Assembly (NCBI GenBank): GCA_023423935.1
Contig: JAFAEQ010000038.1
Span: 44,185 to 108,184, forward strand
DNA from: Pseudomonadota bacterium
GTDB taxonomy: Bacteria > Pseudomonadota > Gammaproteobacteria > Steroidobacterales > Steroidobacteraceae
Length of the DNA: 64,000 nt
Direction of reading: 5' to 3'
Positions 1-8,398 of the stretch are shown here, piece after piece (within the stretch, counting starts at the first letter, position 1; each line of letters starts with the position of its first letter). Made by a program: the position numbers and the translations under genes. The notes below the pieces were generated by a model. It ran no database searches. It saw nothing but the letters and a program-made list of their open reading frames with translations, and had not been told where the DNA came from.

Positions 1-362
1 GCGCGCATGGGACCGACCGTATGTGAGCTCGACGGTCCGATACCAATCTTGAAAAGGTCGAAGGCGCTGACGGCCATGATTCATTACAACCCGTTGTGTA
101 CAAGCATCGTATGTGACAGCACGATCATAGCCCTGATGCGCTGTCGGTCATGTGCGCGCACGAATCGACTTGGAATTCGTGTTGCGCATACGCAGATTTC
201 CGGTCCGCAGCATGTGCAATCTGGCCGAATGGCAGCGATTGCAAGGCCGCATCGCGCTGCCGACCTGTCGGCCGTCCGACTGCGCGCAAGGTCAGTTGTA
301 TGCAGCGTCGCTCTCAACCGCGGAGTGCGATGGATTGGATGAGTTCGTTCCGTCCAACGAGC
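1..362. other. Left-edge stretch without a supported gene
   Basis: No reading frame here has a convincing start, ribosome site or recognisable protein. The frame of the next gene runs back to position 150, but its translation upstream of 363 is Cys/Arg/Ser-rich and unlike an exported protein, so I treat this stretch as upstream sequence. It may hold the promoter of the gene at 363. Confidence 0.4.
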
Positions 363-1298
363 ATGTCCCTCCGTCTTCTCGTTCACGGGGTTCTTGCCTG
401 CTGTATCGCAGGAGCGTCGGCGCGTGCGCTCGGCGCCGAAGACATCGAGTTCGTGGCCGAACACCTGCCTGAGGTGGCCATGGACAATCGCTATGCGACA
501 TTGCCGGTCTGGTCGACCCTCGATGAAGATGCATGGTCGGTTTCCGCGCAGGCGGCGGTTTCACGCGCGAGCACAGGGGAACTGCGGATCGAGGGACCGA
601 TGTTCGCGCTTGCCGCACAACGCAAGCTCGACTCGCGATGGCGGCTGGGCGCGACCGTTTTCATGGACAGACTCTCGCTACGCGGCTCGAATGATTACCG
701 CGCGTTGCAGACCTTGTTCGCACCCGACAATCCACTGCAACGGCCCGCCGCCGCGCGCTTCGACGGACTCGATGGCACGATGGATCACCTGGGCGGATCG
801 CTCCATCTCGAGCGCTACTCTTCGCATGGATGGCTCGGACCGCACGGATGGGTGGTGGGTATCGTGCTCGAGGAGATCGAACTGCGCGACTATGCGCTCG
901 ACTATGAAATCCTCGAGGGCCCCAACGCGGGAACGCGCGGCACTATCGACTTCGATGCCACCTATCGCCATCTCACGCCGATCATCGGACTGGAAGTGCT
1001 GCGGCGTCATTCGATCTGGAGCTACGACGTGACGGCATTGCTCGCCTGGCCGATGCCGCGACGTGGCTTTGTCGGTCACGTCACGGGACCCGGCTTCGAC
1101 ATCCATGGCGACACGGAGGACGTCGGTGCGGGAAAGCATTTCGGCGATCCGTCGGTGACGCTCGGTTTCGACGTGATCTATGAGCCCGCCCATCTCGCGG
1201 TCGGTGTCGGCACCCTGCTCACGCAACGCCTGCTCGAGCCACATATTCATCGCGGCATCGAGGCGAACTGGGTCTTGAATGTCCGACTGAGCTACTGA
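363..1298 (+). CDS. Exported outer-membrane beta-barrel-like protein, function unknown
   Basis: The chosen ATG gives a 311-residue protein that opens with a classical signal peptide (a short start, Arg, then a hydrophobic run ending near ARALGAED). The mature part alternates short amphipathic strands rich in Gly, Trp and Tyr, such as GWVVGIVLEEIEL and NVRLSY, and ends in Tyr, as outer-membrane barrels usually do. In-frame upstream starts at 150 and 300 would bury the signal peptide. I recognise no family; a MipA/OmpV-like or generic porin-like barrel is possible. It stands alone, convergent with the lipase gene 24 bases downstream. The exported, barrel-like character is seen in sequence; the outer-membrane location is inferred. 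Confidence 0.6.
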   Translation: MSLRLLVHGVLACCIAGASARALGAEDIEFVAEHLPEVAMDNRYATLPVWSTLDEDAWSVSAQAAVSRASTGELRIEGPMFALAAQRKLDSRWRLGATVFMDRLSLRGSNDYRALQTLFAPDNPLQRPAAARFDGLDGTMDHLGGSLHLERYSSHGWLGPHGWVVGIVLEEIELRDYALDYEILEGPNAGTRGTIDFDATYRHLTPIIGLEVLRRHSIWSYDVTALLAWPMPRRGFVGHVTGPGFDIHGDTEDVGAGKHFGDPSVTLGFDVIYEPAHLAVGVGTLLTQRLLEPHIHRGIEANWVLNVRLSY

Positions 1299-1322
1299 TC
1301 GACGAGCACGAGCCTCGCGCAA

Positions 1323-2156
1323 TCAGATGAAGTCGACGTAGTTGATCGGCGCGTGATCGGCCAGCGCATCGATGGGCGTGATCAACCGATTCCAGAAGTC
1401 GCCCGGATCGATGGGGAGCTCAAGGGGTCGAACGACTCCAATGCGATGCTCTTCGCCCACGTGACGGAAGCCCAGCCATTCCGGCGGCACCGAGCACACC
1501 AGATCGCAGCCGTGAACGACGCGAAAGACGGGTATGCCGGACAACTGCGCCACGAAGTTCTCATCGCCGATTCGTGGCGAGCCGAACGCATACACCGCGC
1601 GGGGCGCATGCCGAACGGCAGCGAGCGTTGCCAATGCCGCACCGAGACTGTGACCCGTAAAGAAGACGGGACAATCGATACGCTTCAATGCTGCGTCGAG
1701 ACGCGTCCACACACTGTTGAGCGCGCGTTTGAATCCGCGATGCACGCGGGCACGGTTACCGAACGCAGGGATGAGCACCGTGTCGGCATCGTGCAGATAA
1801 TCCTGAAGCTCCTGCTCGGTGCCTCGGAACACGACGACCGCAAAACTGGGCGTCTGTGATCGAGCGATCAGTACGCCGGTGCTGGTCATGGGTTCGCGGA
1901 TGAACTCGATCTCCTCCAGACCTACGCGATCGAGCAGCTCGTGCCGTAAGGGCTGAAGCGGCGTTGCCGATTCCGCGGCGCCGAGTCGATAGACGATGCG
2001 GCTCAGCTCCGCGAGCCACCACGCATTCGCAGCCGAGTATGCGCACGTGTGCGGATCGAAGCTCGGCAAGGGATCGCGCGTGAAGAACTGATCCGCATCG
2101 CCGGGCCGCAGCAGATCGTCCCAGGTGATGCGCCGACGTTCTTCCCTGAACGGCAT
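1323..2156 (-). CDS. Class 3 lipase family protein (alpha/beta hydrolase)
   Basis: The 277-residue protein carries the marks of the fungal-type class 3 lipases: VVFRGTEQ near 108 (oxyanion strand), VHRGFKRA near 138, the nucleophile elbow GHSLGAAL with Ser170, YAFGSPRIG near 189, and a candidate catalytic Asp218 in VHGCDLVCSVPP followed by His232. These enzymes hydrolyse triglycerides or other carboxyl esters. No signal peptide is visible, so a cytoplasmic or non-classically located esterase is likely. The ATG lies four bases after the stop of the HAD phosphatase gene, so both are probably read from one transcript. The family call is firm; the substrate is unknown. Confidence 0.88.
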   Translation of the reverse strand: MPFREERRRITWDDLLRPGDADQFFTRDPLPSFDPHTCAYSAANAWWLAELSRIVYRLGAAESATPLQPLRHELLDRVGLEEIEFIREPMTSTGVLIARSQTPSFAVVVFRGTEQELQDYLHDADTVLIPAFGNRARVHRGFKRALNSVWTRLDAALKRIDCPVFFTGHSLGAALATLAAVRHAPRAVYAFGSPRIGDENFVAQLSGIPVFRVVHGCDLVCSVPPEWLGFRHVGEEHRIGVVRPLELPIDPGDFWNRLITPIDALADHAPINYVDFI

Positions 2157-2160
2157 AGGT

Positions 2161-2961
2161 TCAACTCAGCGAGTCAGTCGCACGATCCAATGCTTGAGCG
2201 AGGCCGCCTTCATCGACGTGTCCGACCGTGAACGTCGCGATCTGCAGCACGCTTGGCGCAGCGTTCGACATCGCGACCGGATGACCCACGATCTCGAGCG
2301 CGGACACATCGTTATCGGCATCGCCCACATACATGACATCGCCGAGATCGAAGCCGTACTCGCTCGCCACGGCTCGCAGCGCCGTCCCTTTGCTGACGCC
2401 TGCCCGCGTGATGCCCACGAAAGTCGTCTGCGGCATCAACGGCGAGCTCGACAGCGCGATCTCGAGACCCGGCTGCGGTGTGGCAGCCCATTGCCGTGCT
2501 TCGACATGTGGCAGCAACCACTGCGCACGCACGACAGGGCCGACGAGCGAATCGAACGTGTGAAATTCGAACGGCACACCGAGCAGATCGGCGTGATCGT
2601 AAGCCCATTGCGACCGGCTCTCGCTCACGTAGGCATCGTCGCTGTACAGCTCGAGCAGCTTCTGCGTGCGGCGCGCTTCGGCGACGAACTCGCTCACGAC
2701 GTCCTGCGGCAATTCGACGGAGCGCGATTGTCTGCGGCCGAGATCGATGACGCTCGCGCCGTTCTGAAAAATGTGCCACCCGTCCGGATCGAGTTGTCGC
2801 GCGTACTGCAGCGCGAGGCCGAATGCCGGTCGACCGGAGCACAACGCCAAACGAATGCCGCGGGCACGTGCACGCTGCGCAGCCTGCCAGATACCAGGAT
2901 GGACACGACCTGCGGTCCCCACGAGCGTTCCATCGACATCGACACCGACCAATCGGATCAA
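2161..2961 (-). CDS. Cof-type HAD-IIB phosphatase
   Basis: This HAD-superfamily hydrolase shows motif I as VGVDVDGTLVG at the N-terminus (nucleophile Asp and acid/base Asp two residues later), LCSGRPAFG as motif II, a type IIB cap, a Lys region around VSKGTALRAV, and motif IV as MYVGDADNDVSALE near the C-terminus. Cof/YbiV-like members dephosphorylate sugar phosphates or cofactor phosphates in the cytoplasm. The open frame extends to 3081, but the extra residues are Cys/Arg-rich and non-homologous. A TTG at 2961 directly before the domain, preceded by GGGAGAGAAG, fits better and gives 266 residues. It is the promoter-proximal gene of a pair with the lipase. Confidence 0.85.
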   Translation of the reverse strand: MIRLVGVDVDGTLVGTAGRVHPGIWQAAQRARARGIRLALCSGRPAFGLALQYARQLDPDGWHIFQNGASVIDLGRRQSRSVELPQDVVSEFVAEARRTQKLLELYSDDAYVSESRSQWAYDHADLLGVPFEFHTFDSLVGPVVRAQWLLPHVEARQWAATPQPGLEIALSSSPLMPQTTFVGITRAGVSKGTALRAVASEYGFDLGDVMYVGDADNDVSALEIVGHPVAMSNAAPSVLQIATFTVGHVDEGGLAQALDRATDSLS

Positions 2962-3067
2962 GGACTTCTCTCCCTGGAGCGGACTTTCATTATGACAGCT
3001 ACAACTTGCGATTGATTGTCCGTCGCTGCAGCGTCTAACGAACAACCATTGACCACATGCCCGCCTC

Positions 3068-3526
3068 ATGCACCGGATCACGATTTCCCGACGCTCGTTC
3101 TATCTGGCCTGTGCTCTGTTCTTCAGCGTCGTCACGTCTCGTGCGGACACCCTGGATCTGAATCGTTATCGCGGCAAGGTGCTTGTCGTGGATTTCTGGG
3201 CGTCGTGGTGTCAGCCGTGCCGGCATTCGTTTCCGTGGCTGAATGCGATGCAGAAGAAATATGGCGATCGCGGTCTGGTCGTCGTCGGCGTGAACGTCGA
3301 TCGCGAACGGGCCGAAGCTGATCGCTTCCTTGCAGGGGTGCCGGCGACGTTCGAAATCGTCTTCGATCCCAAAGGCGAGCTGGCGTCCAGATTCGAGGTC
3401 CCCGGAATGCCGAGCACCTATGTCTTCGGGCCGGACGGACAGCTCCTGGCGAAACACATCGGCTTCAAAGACAGCGCTGCGGACGATCGCGAAGCCGAAC
3501 TGCAGCAATGGCTTCTCTCACGGTGA
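3068..3526 (+). CDS. TlpA-type periplasmic thioredoxin-fold protein
   Basis: The 152-residue protein has a twin-Arg-free N-terminal signal (Arg-rich start, hydrophobic LACALFFSVVTS, then ADT) and a thioredoxin fold of TlpA/ResA type. The redox centre is WASWCQPC with Cys48 and Cys51, and the cis-Pro loop is GMPSTYVFGPDG. Such proteins reduce or isomerise disulfides or assist cofactor and metal maturation in the periplasm. It starts a four-gene run whose next members are a Cys-containing lipoprotein, a DUF3570 barrel and ApbE; its end overlaps the longest frame of the lipoprotein gene. In this context it plausibly keeps the lipoprotein cysteines or a redox partner reduced. The family is certain; the partner is inferred. 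Confidence 0.9.
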   Translation: MHRITISRRSFYLACALFFSVVTSRADTLDLNRYRGKVLVVDFWASWCQPCRHSFPWLNAMQKKYGDRGLVVVGVNVDRERAEADRFLAGVPATFEIVFDPKGELASRFEVPGMPSTYVFGPDGQLLAKHIGFKDSAADDREAELQQWLLSR

Positions 3527-3552
3527 ACTCGTCACTCATGGGGAATACATTC

Positions 3553-3765
3553 ATGCGAACCCTGGTCATGCTCGTGCTTTCGATCGCCGCGGCGGGCTGC
3601 GCCTACGTCGGCGTTCAACCCTGGGAGCGCGATGTGCTTGCGCGTCCAGAGATGTCGCTCGATGCAAATCCGCTCGATGCAGCCATCGACGATCACATCT
3701 ATTTCAGCAAGGAAGCCTCGAGCGGCGGACGCGGGTTCGGCGGCGGCGGCTGTGGTTGTAACTAA
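3553..3765 (+). CDS. Small DUF4266-like lipoprotein with Gly/Cys C-terminal tail
   Basis: The start at 3553 has GGGGA eight bases upstream and gives a 70-residue precursor. It begins MRTLVMLVLSIAAAGC, a signal-peptidase-II lipobox with the acylated Cys at residue 16. The mature part carries QPWERDVLARPEM, the sequence typical of DUF4266, and ends GFGGGGCGCN with two cysteines in a glycine run. Known DUF4266 proteins sit beside TlpA, DUF3570 and ApbE genes as here; their job is not established. The tail could hold a metal or a thiol-linked modification, but nothing in sequence proves this. Longer starts at 3508 and 3538 would only add residues ahead of the signal peptide. Confidence 0.8.
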   Translation: MRTLVMLVLSIAAAGCAYVGVQPWERDVLARPEMSLDANPLDAAIDDHIYFSKEASSGGRGFGGGGCGCN

Positions 3766-3777
3766 AGCGGCATCGCC

Positions 3778-5088
3778 ATGAGCAACAAAGAAGATCTGAA
3801 TGCTGCACTGGTCGCAGCCACATGTGCACTGTTGGGCTCCCATGCACCGACGACGGCCTTCGCCGCAGACGACTCGGCGCGCTGGACACTCGACTCTTCG
3901 CTCCTCTACTACGGCGAGAGCGACGACCGAGTGAAAGACGTGAGCGCCACGGTCGCCGCCCGACGCGACTTCGGGGATGAGAAATCATTGGCGCTGACAC
4001 TGAGCGCGGACACATTGACGGGCGCATCGGCCAGCGGCGCGATTGCATTGGATGCGCCGCAGACATTCACGAGCCCGTCGGGTCGTGCAACGTACACGAC
4101 GCCCGCTGGCGCTGTCCCGCTCGACGACACCTTCAAGGACACGCGATATGCCTTGAACGCGACCTGGTCGCAGCCGCTCGCCCGACTCTACAACGTCTCA
4201 GCCGGCCTTGGATTCTCGACGGAATACGACTATCAGCACCTCGGTGCCAACGTCGGTCTGTCACGCGACTTCAACAAGCGCAATACGACTTTGAGCGCAG
4301 GACTCGCATGGTCGCAGGATGACATTGATCCGGTCGGAGGCGCGCCGATTCCGCTGTCGCAGATGCTCGATGTGGGCAACAACAGCAACAAGCTCGGCAG
4401 CGACAGCAAGACGGTGCTCGATCTGTTGTTCGGCATCACCCAGGTGCTCGATCGCAACACGATCCTGCGAGTCAACTACTCGTACAGCGATTCGAGCGGC
4501 TATCTGAACGATCCGTACAAGATCCTGAGCGTAGTGGATCCCGTCTCGGGCAATACGATCGCTCGCGTTCCGGCAACCGACGCCGTCGGACCTTCGAACG
4601 TCTATCTGTTCGAAAGCCGCCCGGATTCACGCACTAAACAAAGTCTCTACGCCGAAGTGAAACGCGCGTTCGGACAGCAGGTCCTTTCGGCCTCCTATCG
4701 GTTCATGACCGACGACTGGGGCATCGATTCGAACACGCTCGAAGCGAAGTACCGTTGGCCGCTCGGCTATGCGAGCTTCATCGAGCCGCAGCTGCGTTAC
4801 TACACACAGAGTGCCGCCGATTTTTATCGCTCGAGTCTGGTCGATGGCGCACCCCTGCCTCGCTACGCCTCCGCTGATTTCCGCCTGGGCGATTTCGACG
4901 CGGTGACCGTGGGAATGAAATACGGCCGTCGCACGGCGACTGGCAGTGAATGGAACACGCGTATCGAGTACTACCGACAAACCGGCAGCGTGCCCCGCAC
5001 ACAGATCATCGGCCTGCAGGCCCACCGCGAGCAGTATCCCGACTTGAGCGCCGTGATCGTTCAGTTCGGCTATTCATTCAGACTCTAG
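3778..5088 (+). CDS. DUF3570 outer-membrane beta-barrel protein, putative flavoprotein
   Basis: This 436-residue DUF3570 protein has a signal region ending near AFAAD (residue 30), then many alternating strands with periplasmic turns and long polar loops (YYGESDDRVKD, FSTEYDYQHLGANVGLSRDF), and closes with VIVQFGYSFRL, a barrel-type ending. Residues 78-84 read DTLTGAS, which matches the ApbE flavinylation consensus Dxx(S/T)GA(S/T), and apbE itself begins 13 bases downstream. It follows the DUF4266 lipoprotein by 12 bases, so the four genes likely form one operon. I infer an outer-membrane protein that may carry covalent FMN. The family is confident; flavinylation and role are not shown. Confidence 0.88.
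   Translation: MSNKEDLNAALVAATCALLGSHAPTTAFAADDSARWTLDSSLLYYGESDDRVKDVSATVAARRDFGDEKSLALTLSADTLTGASASGAIALDAPQTFTSPSGRATYTTPAGAVPLDDTFKDTRYALNATWSQPLARLYNVSAGLGFSTEYDYQHLGANVGLSRDFNKRNTTLSAGLAWSQDDIDPVGGAPIPLSQMLDVGNNSNKLGSDSKTVLDLLFGITQVLDRNTILRVNYSYSDSSGYLNDPYKILSVVDPVSGNTIARVPATDAVGPSNVYLFESRPDSRTKQSLYAEVKRAFGQQVLSASYRFMTDDWGIDSNTLEAKYRWPLGYASFIEPQLRYYTQSAADFYRSSLVDGAPLPRYASADFRLGDFDAVTVGMKYGRRTATGSEWNTRIEYYRQTGSVPRTQIIGLQAHREQYPDLSAVIVQFGYSFRL
4009..4029 (+). other. Candidate FMN attachment motif in the DUF3570 protein
   Basis: Codons for Asp78 to Ser84 spell DTLTGAS. ApbE-type transferases couple FMN to the last Ser/Thr of a motif close to Dxx(S/T)GA(T/S), known from NqrB/NqrC/RnfG. Ser84 would be the acceptor. 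The match is visible in the translation; its use is an inference from the adjacent apbE. Confidence 0.5.
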
Positions 5089-5101
5089 CCTTCAGATCAT
5101 C

Positions 5102-6019
5102 ATGACGGCATCGCCTTCCCGTCAGCACTGGCCCAGCGCCTTCTCGCTCATGCGATGCGAGGGCTACTGGATGGGCCGGTTCGTCGCGATGGCCTGTGCC
5201 TGCGAGGTGTTGATCGAAACCGACAGCGAATCATCCGCACGACGCATCGCCGCGGCCGTGGCCGACTGCGCATGGCGCATCGAGCGCAAGTTCAGCCGCT
5301 ATCGCAACGACAGCGTGGTGAGCAGGATCAATCTGGCGCAAGGCAAACCGATCGAAGTCGATCAAGAGACGGCAAGGCTCATCGATTTCGCCAGTACGCT
5401 GCATTCACTGTCCGAGGGACGTTTCGACATTACCTCGGGCGTTCTGCGTCGCATCTGGAAGTTCGACGGCGGATCGCAGATTCCCACGCAGCAGGCCATC
5501 GATGAGCTGCTGCCCTTGATCGGTTGGAACAAGGTCGAATGGGAACGACCGGTGCTGCGCATGCCTGCGGGCATGGAGATCGACTTCGGCGGAATCGGCA
5601 AGGAGTATGCAGTCGATGCGACTGTCGAGCTGGCCACATTGATCGCACCCGAACTGAGCTGTCTGGTGAACTTCGGCGGCGATGTCGCCGTGAATCGACA
5701 ACGACAAGACGGCGAGCCCTGGCGCGTCGGCGTCGAAGCCGTCAGGCGTGCCGGGTCGGCTGCAGGACTCATCGAGCTGCGGCGCGGAGGACTTGCGACC
5801 AGCGGCGATACGCGACGCTTCGTGCTGCGAGGAGGCGATCGTTACAGTCATATCCTGGACGCACGCACGGGATGGCCGGTGCGCGATGCGCCTCACTCGA
5901 TCACGGTGGCCGCGAACACCTGCACGCAGGCGGGCACATTGACGACGCTCGCGATGCTGCAAGGAGCTCGAGCACGCAGCTATCTGGAGCGAAGCGGCGT
6001 CAGACACTGGCTCCAGTAG
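5102..6019 (+). CDS. apbE: FAD:protein FMN transferase (ApbE family)
   Basis: ApbE splits FAD and links FMN to a Ser/Thr of a target protein, using a divalent metal. The 305-residue protein has the family blocks in order: FSRYRNDSVVSRIN, FDITSGVLRRIWKF, IDFGGIGKEYAVD, LVNFGGDVAVN, TSGDTRRF and YSHILDARTGWPV. The last metal-site segment reads CTQAGTLTTLAML, where many ApbEs have an ADAL-type sequence with an Asp, so the metal site may be of the AG subtype. No signal peptide is obvious, although periplasmic ApbEs usually have one. It closes the TlpA-DUF4266-DUF3570 run and its last 20 bases overlap the end of the convergent CBS gene. The likely target is the DUF3570 barrel. Confidence 0.93.
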   Translation: MTASPSRQHWPSAFSLMRCEGYWMGRFVAMACACEVLIETDSESSARRIAAAVADCAWRIERKFSRYRNDSVVSRINLAQGKPIEVDQETARLIDFASTLHSLSEGRFDITSGVLRRIWKFDGGSQIPTQQAIDELLPLIGWNKVEWERPVLRMPAGMEIDFGGIGKEYAVDATVELATLIAPELSCLVNFGGDVAVNRQRQDGEPWRVGVEAVRRAGSAAGLIELRRGGLATSGDTRRFVLRGGDRYSHILDARTGWPVRDAPHSITVAANTCTQAGTLTTLAMLQGARARSYLERSGVRHWLQ

Positions 6020-6515
6020 AACCCGACTCCCCCGACGCCTGCCTCTGCGACGAAGCGCTGAACGCTGCACGCCGCGCGCGCCATTCCTGGCGCTGTTCGG
6101 CCTTGATCGATGCCGCGATGTCCTCCATCAGCAAAGAGACGACCTCGATCATGTCGTCCACCGCGATCACTCCCGTCAGAGCACCATTCGCATCGACGAC
6201 CGGCACGCGTCGGATGCCTGCCATGCGCATGCCGTGCATGAGCTCGCTCAGATCGTCGCTGTCACGAGCCATCATCGGGTCATGCGTCATGACGTCTGCC
6301 ACGGTAACCGCATGCGGATCGATGCTGGGTGCAGTCACTTCCAGCACGATGTCGCGATCCGTCAACACTCCGATCGGTCGTCGTGCAGGATCGTCTCTCT
6401 CGAACACGACGAGAAAGCCCACATGTCGATCGCGCATGAGCCCAGCCGCCTCGGTGACATCCGCATCTCCGGCGATCGCTACGACTTCCCGCTTGCAGTA
6501 CTGATCGACGCGCAT
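6000..6515 (-). CDS. Tandem CBS-domain protein
   Basis: From the ATG at 6515 the product is 171 residues with two CBS motifs: one starting near VAIAGDADVTEAAGLMRDR and ending GVLTDRDIVLEV, the second in VADVMTHDPMMARDSDD to GVIAVDDMIEVVSLL. The C-terminal tail is basic and Ser-rich. CBS pairs bind adenosyl nucleotides and act as regulatory modules; stand-alone versions are common stress-related cytoplasmic proteins. The frame reaches 6584 but the added residues are not part of the fold. It is convergent with apbE and shares 20 bases with its end, so read-through of either gene would make antisense to the other. Confidence 0.88.
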   Translation of the reverse strand: MRVDQYCKREVVAIAGDADVTEAAGLMRDRHVGFLVVFERDDPARRPIGVLTDRDIVLEVTAPSIDPHAVTVADVMTHDPMMARDSDDLSELMHGMRMAGIRRVPVVDANGALTGVIAVDDMIEVVSLLMEDIAASIKAEQRQEWRARRAAFSASSQRQASGESGSTGASV

Positions 6516-6837
6516 AAAAGAATCCTCATTCGGGACCCAAACGCCACGGTCTGCAGTTATTACACGCCATGGCTGCCGCACCATTCGCAGACACCGAAGC
6601 CCTGCTCGTCACACGCATGAGGCATTTGCCGATATGCGCAGCAGAGAAAACCCGTGATGGTGCGTGACGGCATTGCGGGCCACGGATCGTCAACACAGAA
6701 TGATTTGAGCCCGTCGGCACGCTGTTATCGAATCGCGACAGACGCGATCACCGAAGTATCAAGTGCTTTTTCCAAGCAACGGGAACATGGATATCGCGGG
6801 TGCCTGCCAGGCCTCGCATAGCCGGAGGAGGAGTTGA
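6516..6837. other. Divergent intergenic region, promoter-bearing
   Basis: About 320 bases separate the starts of the CBS gene and the hybrid kinase gene. I see no credible small gene. The strong ribosome site GGAGGAGGAG at the right end belongs to the kinase gene. Promoters for both directions must lie here, but no sigma-70 or ECF motif stands out enough to place. Confidence 0.4.
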
Positions 6838-8385
6838 ATGAGTGCTCTGGGGGCAACCCAAGCCGACGACGCGCCGCGGATCCTGATCGTGGAGGACGAA
6901 CGCATCGTCGCCATGGATCTGGCCGGCACATTGACGGAGCTCGGTTATTCCGTTGCCGGCATGGCGGCCCGCGGCGAGGATGCCATCGAGCAGGCCAAAC
7001 GCCTGAATCCCAATCTGATCCTCATGGACGTGCGCCTCGCAGGAAAGATCGACGGCATACAGGCCGCGCAATCCATTCGCGAAGAGCGCGACGTGCCCGT
7101 GGTGTATCTCACGGCTCACTCCGATAACGAAACACTGAAGCGCGCCTCGAGCACTGCTGCCTCCGGGTATCTCGTCAAGCCGTTCAAGTCACCGGAATTG
7201 CGATGCGTGATCGAGATCGCGCTTCACAAGCATGCGGCGGATGTCCGCATGCGCGAGAACGAGCAATGGCTATCGACGACATTGCAATCGATCGCCGAGG
7301 CCGTCATCGCCACCGACGAGTCAGGCCGCGTTCGCATCTTCAATCGCATCGCCGAGAAGCTCACCGGCTGGCATCACGACGAAGCGACCTCGCATACGGT
7401 CGATGAGGTCCTCGCACTCATCGATGAGGACACGGGCACCCCCGCGGAGAATCTCGTGCACAAGGTGCTCACCGACCGCGCGCCGGTGCACACCATCGAG
7501 GGCGCACAGCTCATTTCACGCAACGGTCGCAAGGTCGCGGTCGAGGAATCCGCCGCACCGATCGTCGATCCGTACGGCAACTTGCTCGGTGGCGTGCTGG
7601 TTTTGCGCGATGTCACCGAGCGCCGGCAACAGCTCCAGCAGATCCAGAAGCTGAACGCAGAGCTCGAACAGCGAGTGATGCAGCGAACAGCCGCACTTCA
7701 GCAGGCGAATCGCGAGCTCGAAGCCTTCAGCTACTCCGTGGCACACGATCTGCGCGCGCCGCTGCGCGGTATCGACGGTTTCAGCCAGATGCTCATCGAC
7801 AAGTACGCGCCCCATCTCGACGAGGAAGGGGTCGGCTATCTGAATCGCGTGCGTGCAGCCGCAGCGCGCATGTCCGAGCTGATCGATGCGCTGCTGTCAC
7901 TCGCGCGCGTCGGACGCGCCGACCTGCAGGCGACGCAAGTCGATCTCACACAGCTCGCTGCCGCGCTCACGCAGGATCTGGCTGCCGCCACTCCGGAACG
8001 ACGCGTCAAAGTGCGAATCGAAGGCGCGATGACTGCGCACGCGGATCCGCAGTTGCTGCGCATCGCGCTGGGCAATCTGCTCGACAATGCATGGAAGTTC
8101 ACGACGCTCACCAGTGGCGCGGAGTTGGAAATCGGCCAGTGCCGGGATGCCACCACCCCGACCTACTTCGTGCGCGATAACGGCGCCGGCTTCGATCCCA
8201 CGTACGCGGACAAACTGTTCGGCGCCTTCGAGCGTTTGCATTCCGAAAAGGAATTTCCTGGCACCGGCATCGGCCTTGCCATCGTGCATCGCATCGTCAC
8301 TCGTCACGGCGGCTGCATCTGGGCCCAATCCGCTCCGGATCAGGGCGCGACGTTCTTCTTCACTCTGCCGCCCGCGATGCATTAA
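6838..8385 (+). CDS. Response-regulator/PAS/histidine kinase hybrid
   Basis: The 515-residue cytoplasmic protein starts with a receiver domain (residues about 14-130; acidic pair VEDE, phospho-acceptor Asp64 in LMDVRLAG, conserved Lys in LVKPFKSPE). A PAS domain (about 135-258) follows, then a coiled-coil linker rich in Gln and Glu, a HisKA domain with His303 in SVAHDLRAPLRG, and an HATPase_c domain with LGNLLDNAWKF, DNGAGFD and GTGIGLAIVHR. The receiver at the N-terminus means it takes a phosphate or signal from another kinase before its own autokinase acts. A second PAS kinase gene follows after 13 bases, so the two probably work in one relay. The target regulator is not in the window. Confidence 0.92.
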   Translation: MSALGATQADDAPRILIVEDERIVAMDLAGTLTELGYSVAGMAARGEDAIEQAKRLNPNLILMDVRLAGKIDGIQAAQSIREERDVPVVYLTAHSDNETLKRASSTAASGYLVKPFKSPELRCVIEIALHKHAADVRMRENEQWLSTTLQSIAEAVIATDESGRVRIFNRIAEKLTGWHHDEATSHTVDEVLALIDEDTGTPAENLVHKVLTDRAPVHTIEGAQLISRNGRKVAVEESAAPIVDPYGNLLGGVLVLRDVTERRQQLQQIQKLNAELEQRVMQRTAALQQANRELEAFSYSVAHDLRAPLRGIDGFSQMLIDKYAPHLDEEGVGYLNRVRAAAARMSELIDALLSLARVGRADLQATQVDLTQLAAALTQDLAAATPERRVKVRIEGAMTAHADPQLLRIALGNLLDNAWKFTTLTSGAELEIGQCRDATTPTYFVRDNGAGFDPTYADKLFGAFERLHSEKEFPGTGIGLAIVHRIVTRHGGCIWAQSAPDQGATFFFTLPPAMH

Positions 8386-8398
8386 GGACCCGGCCCTC

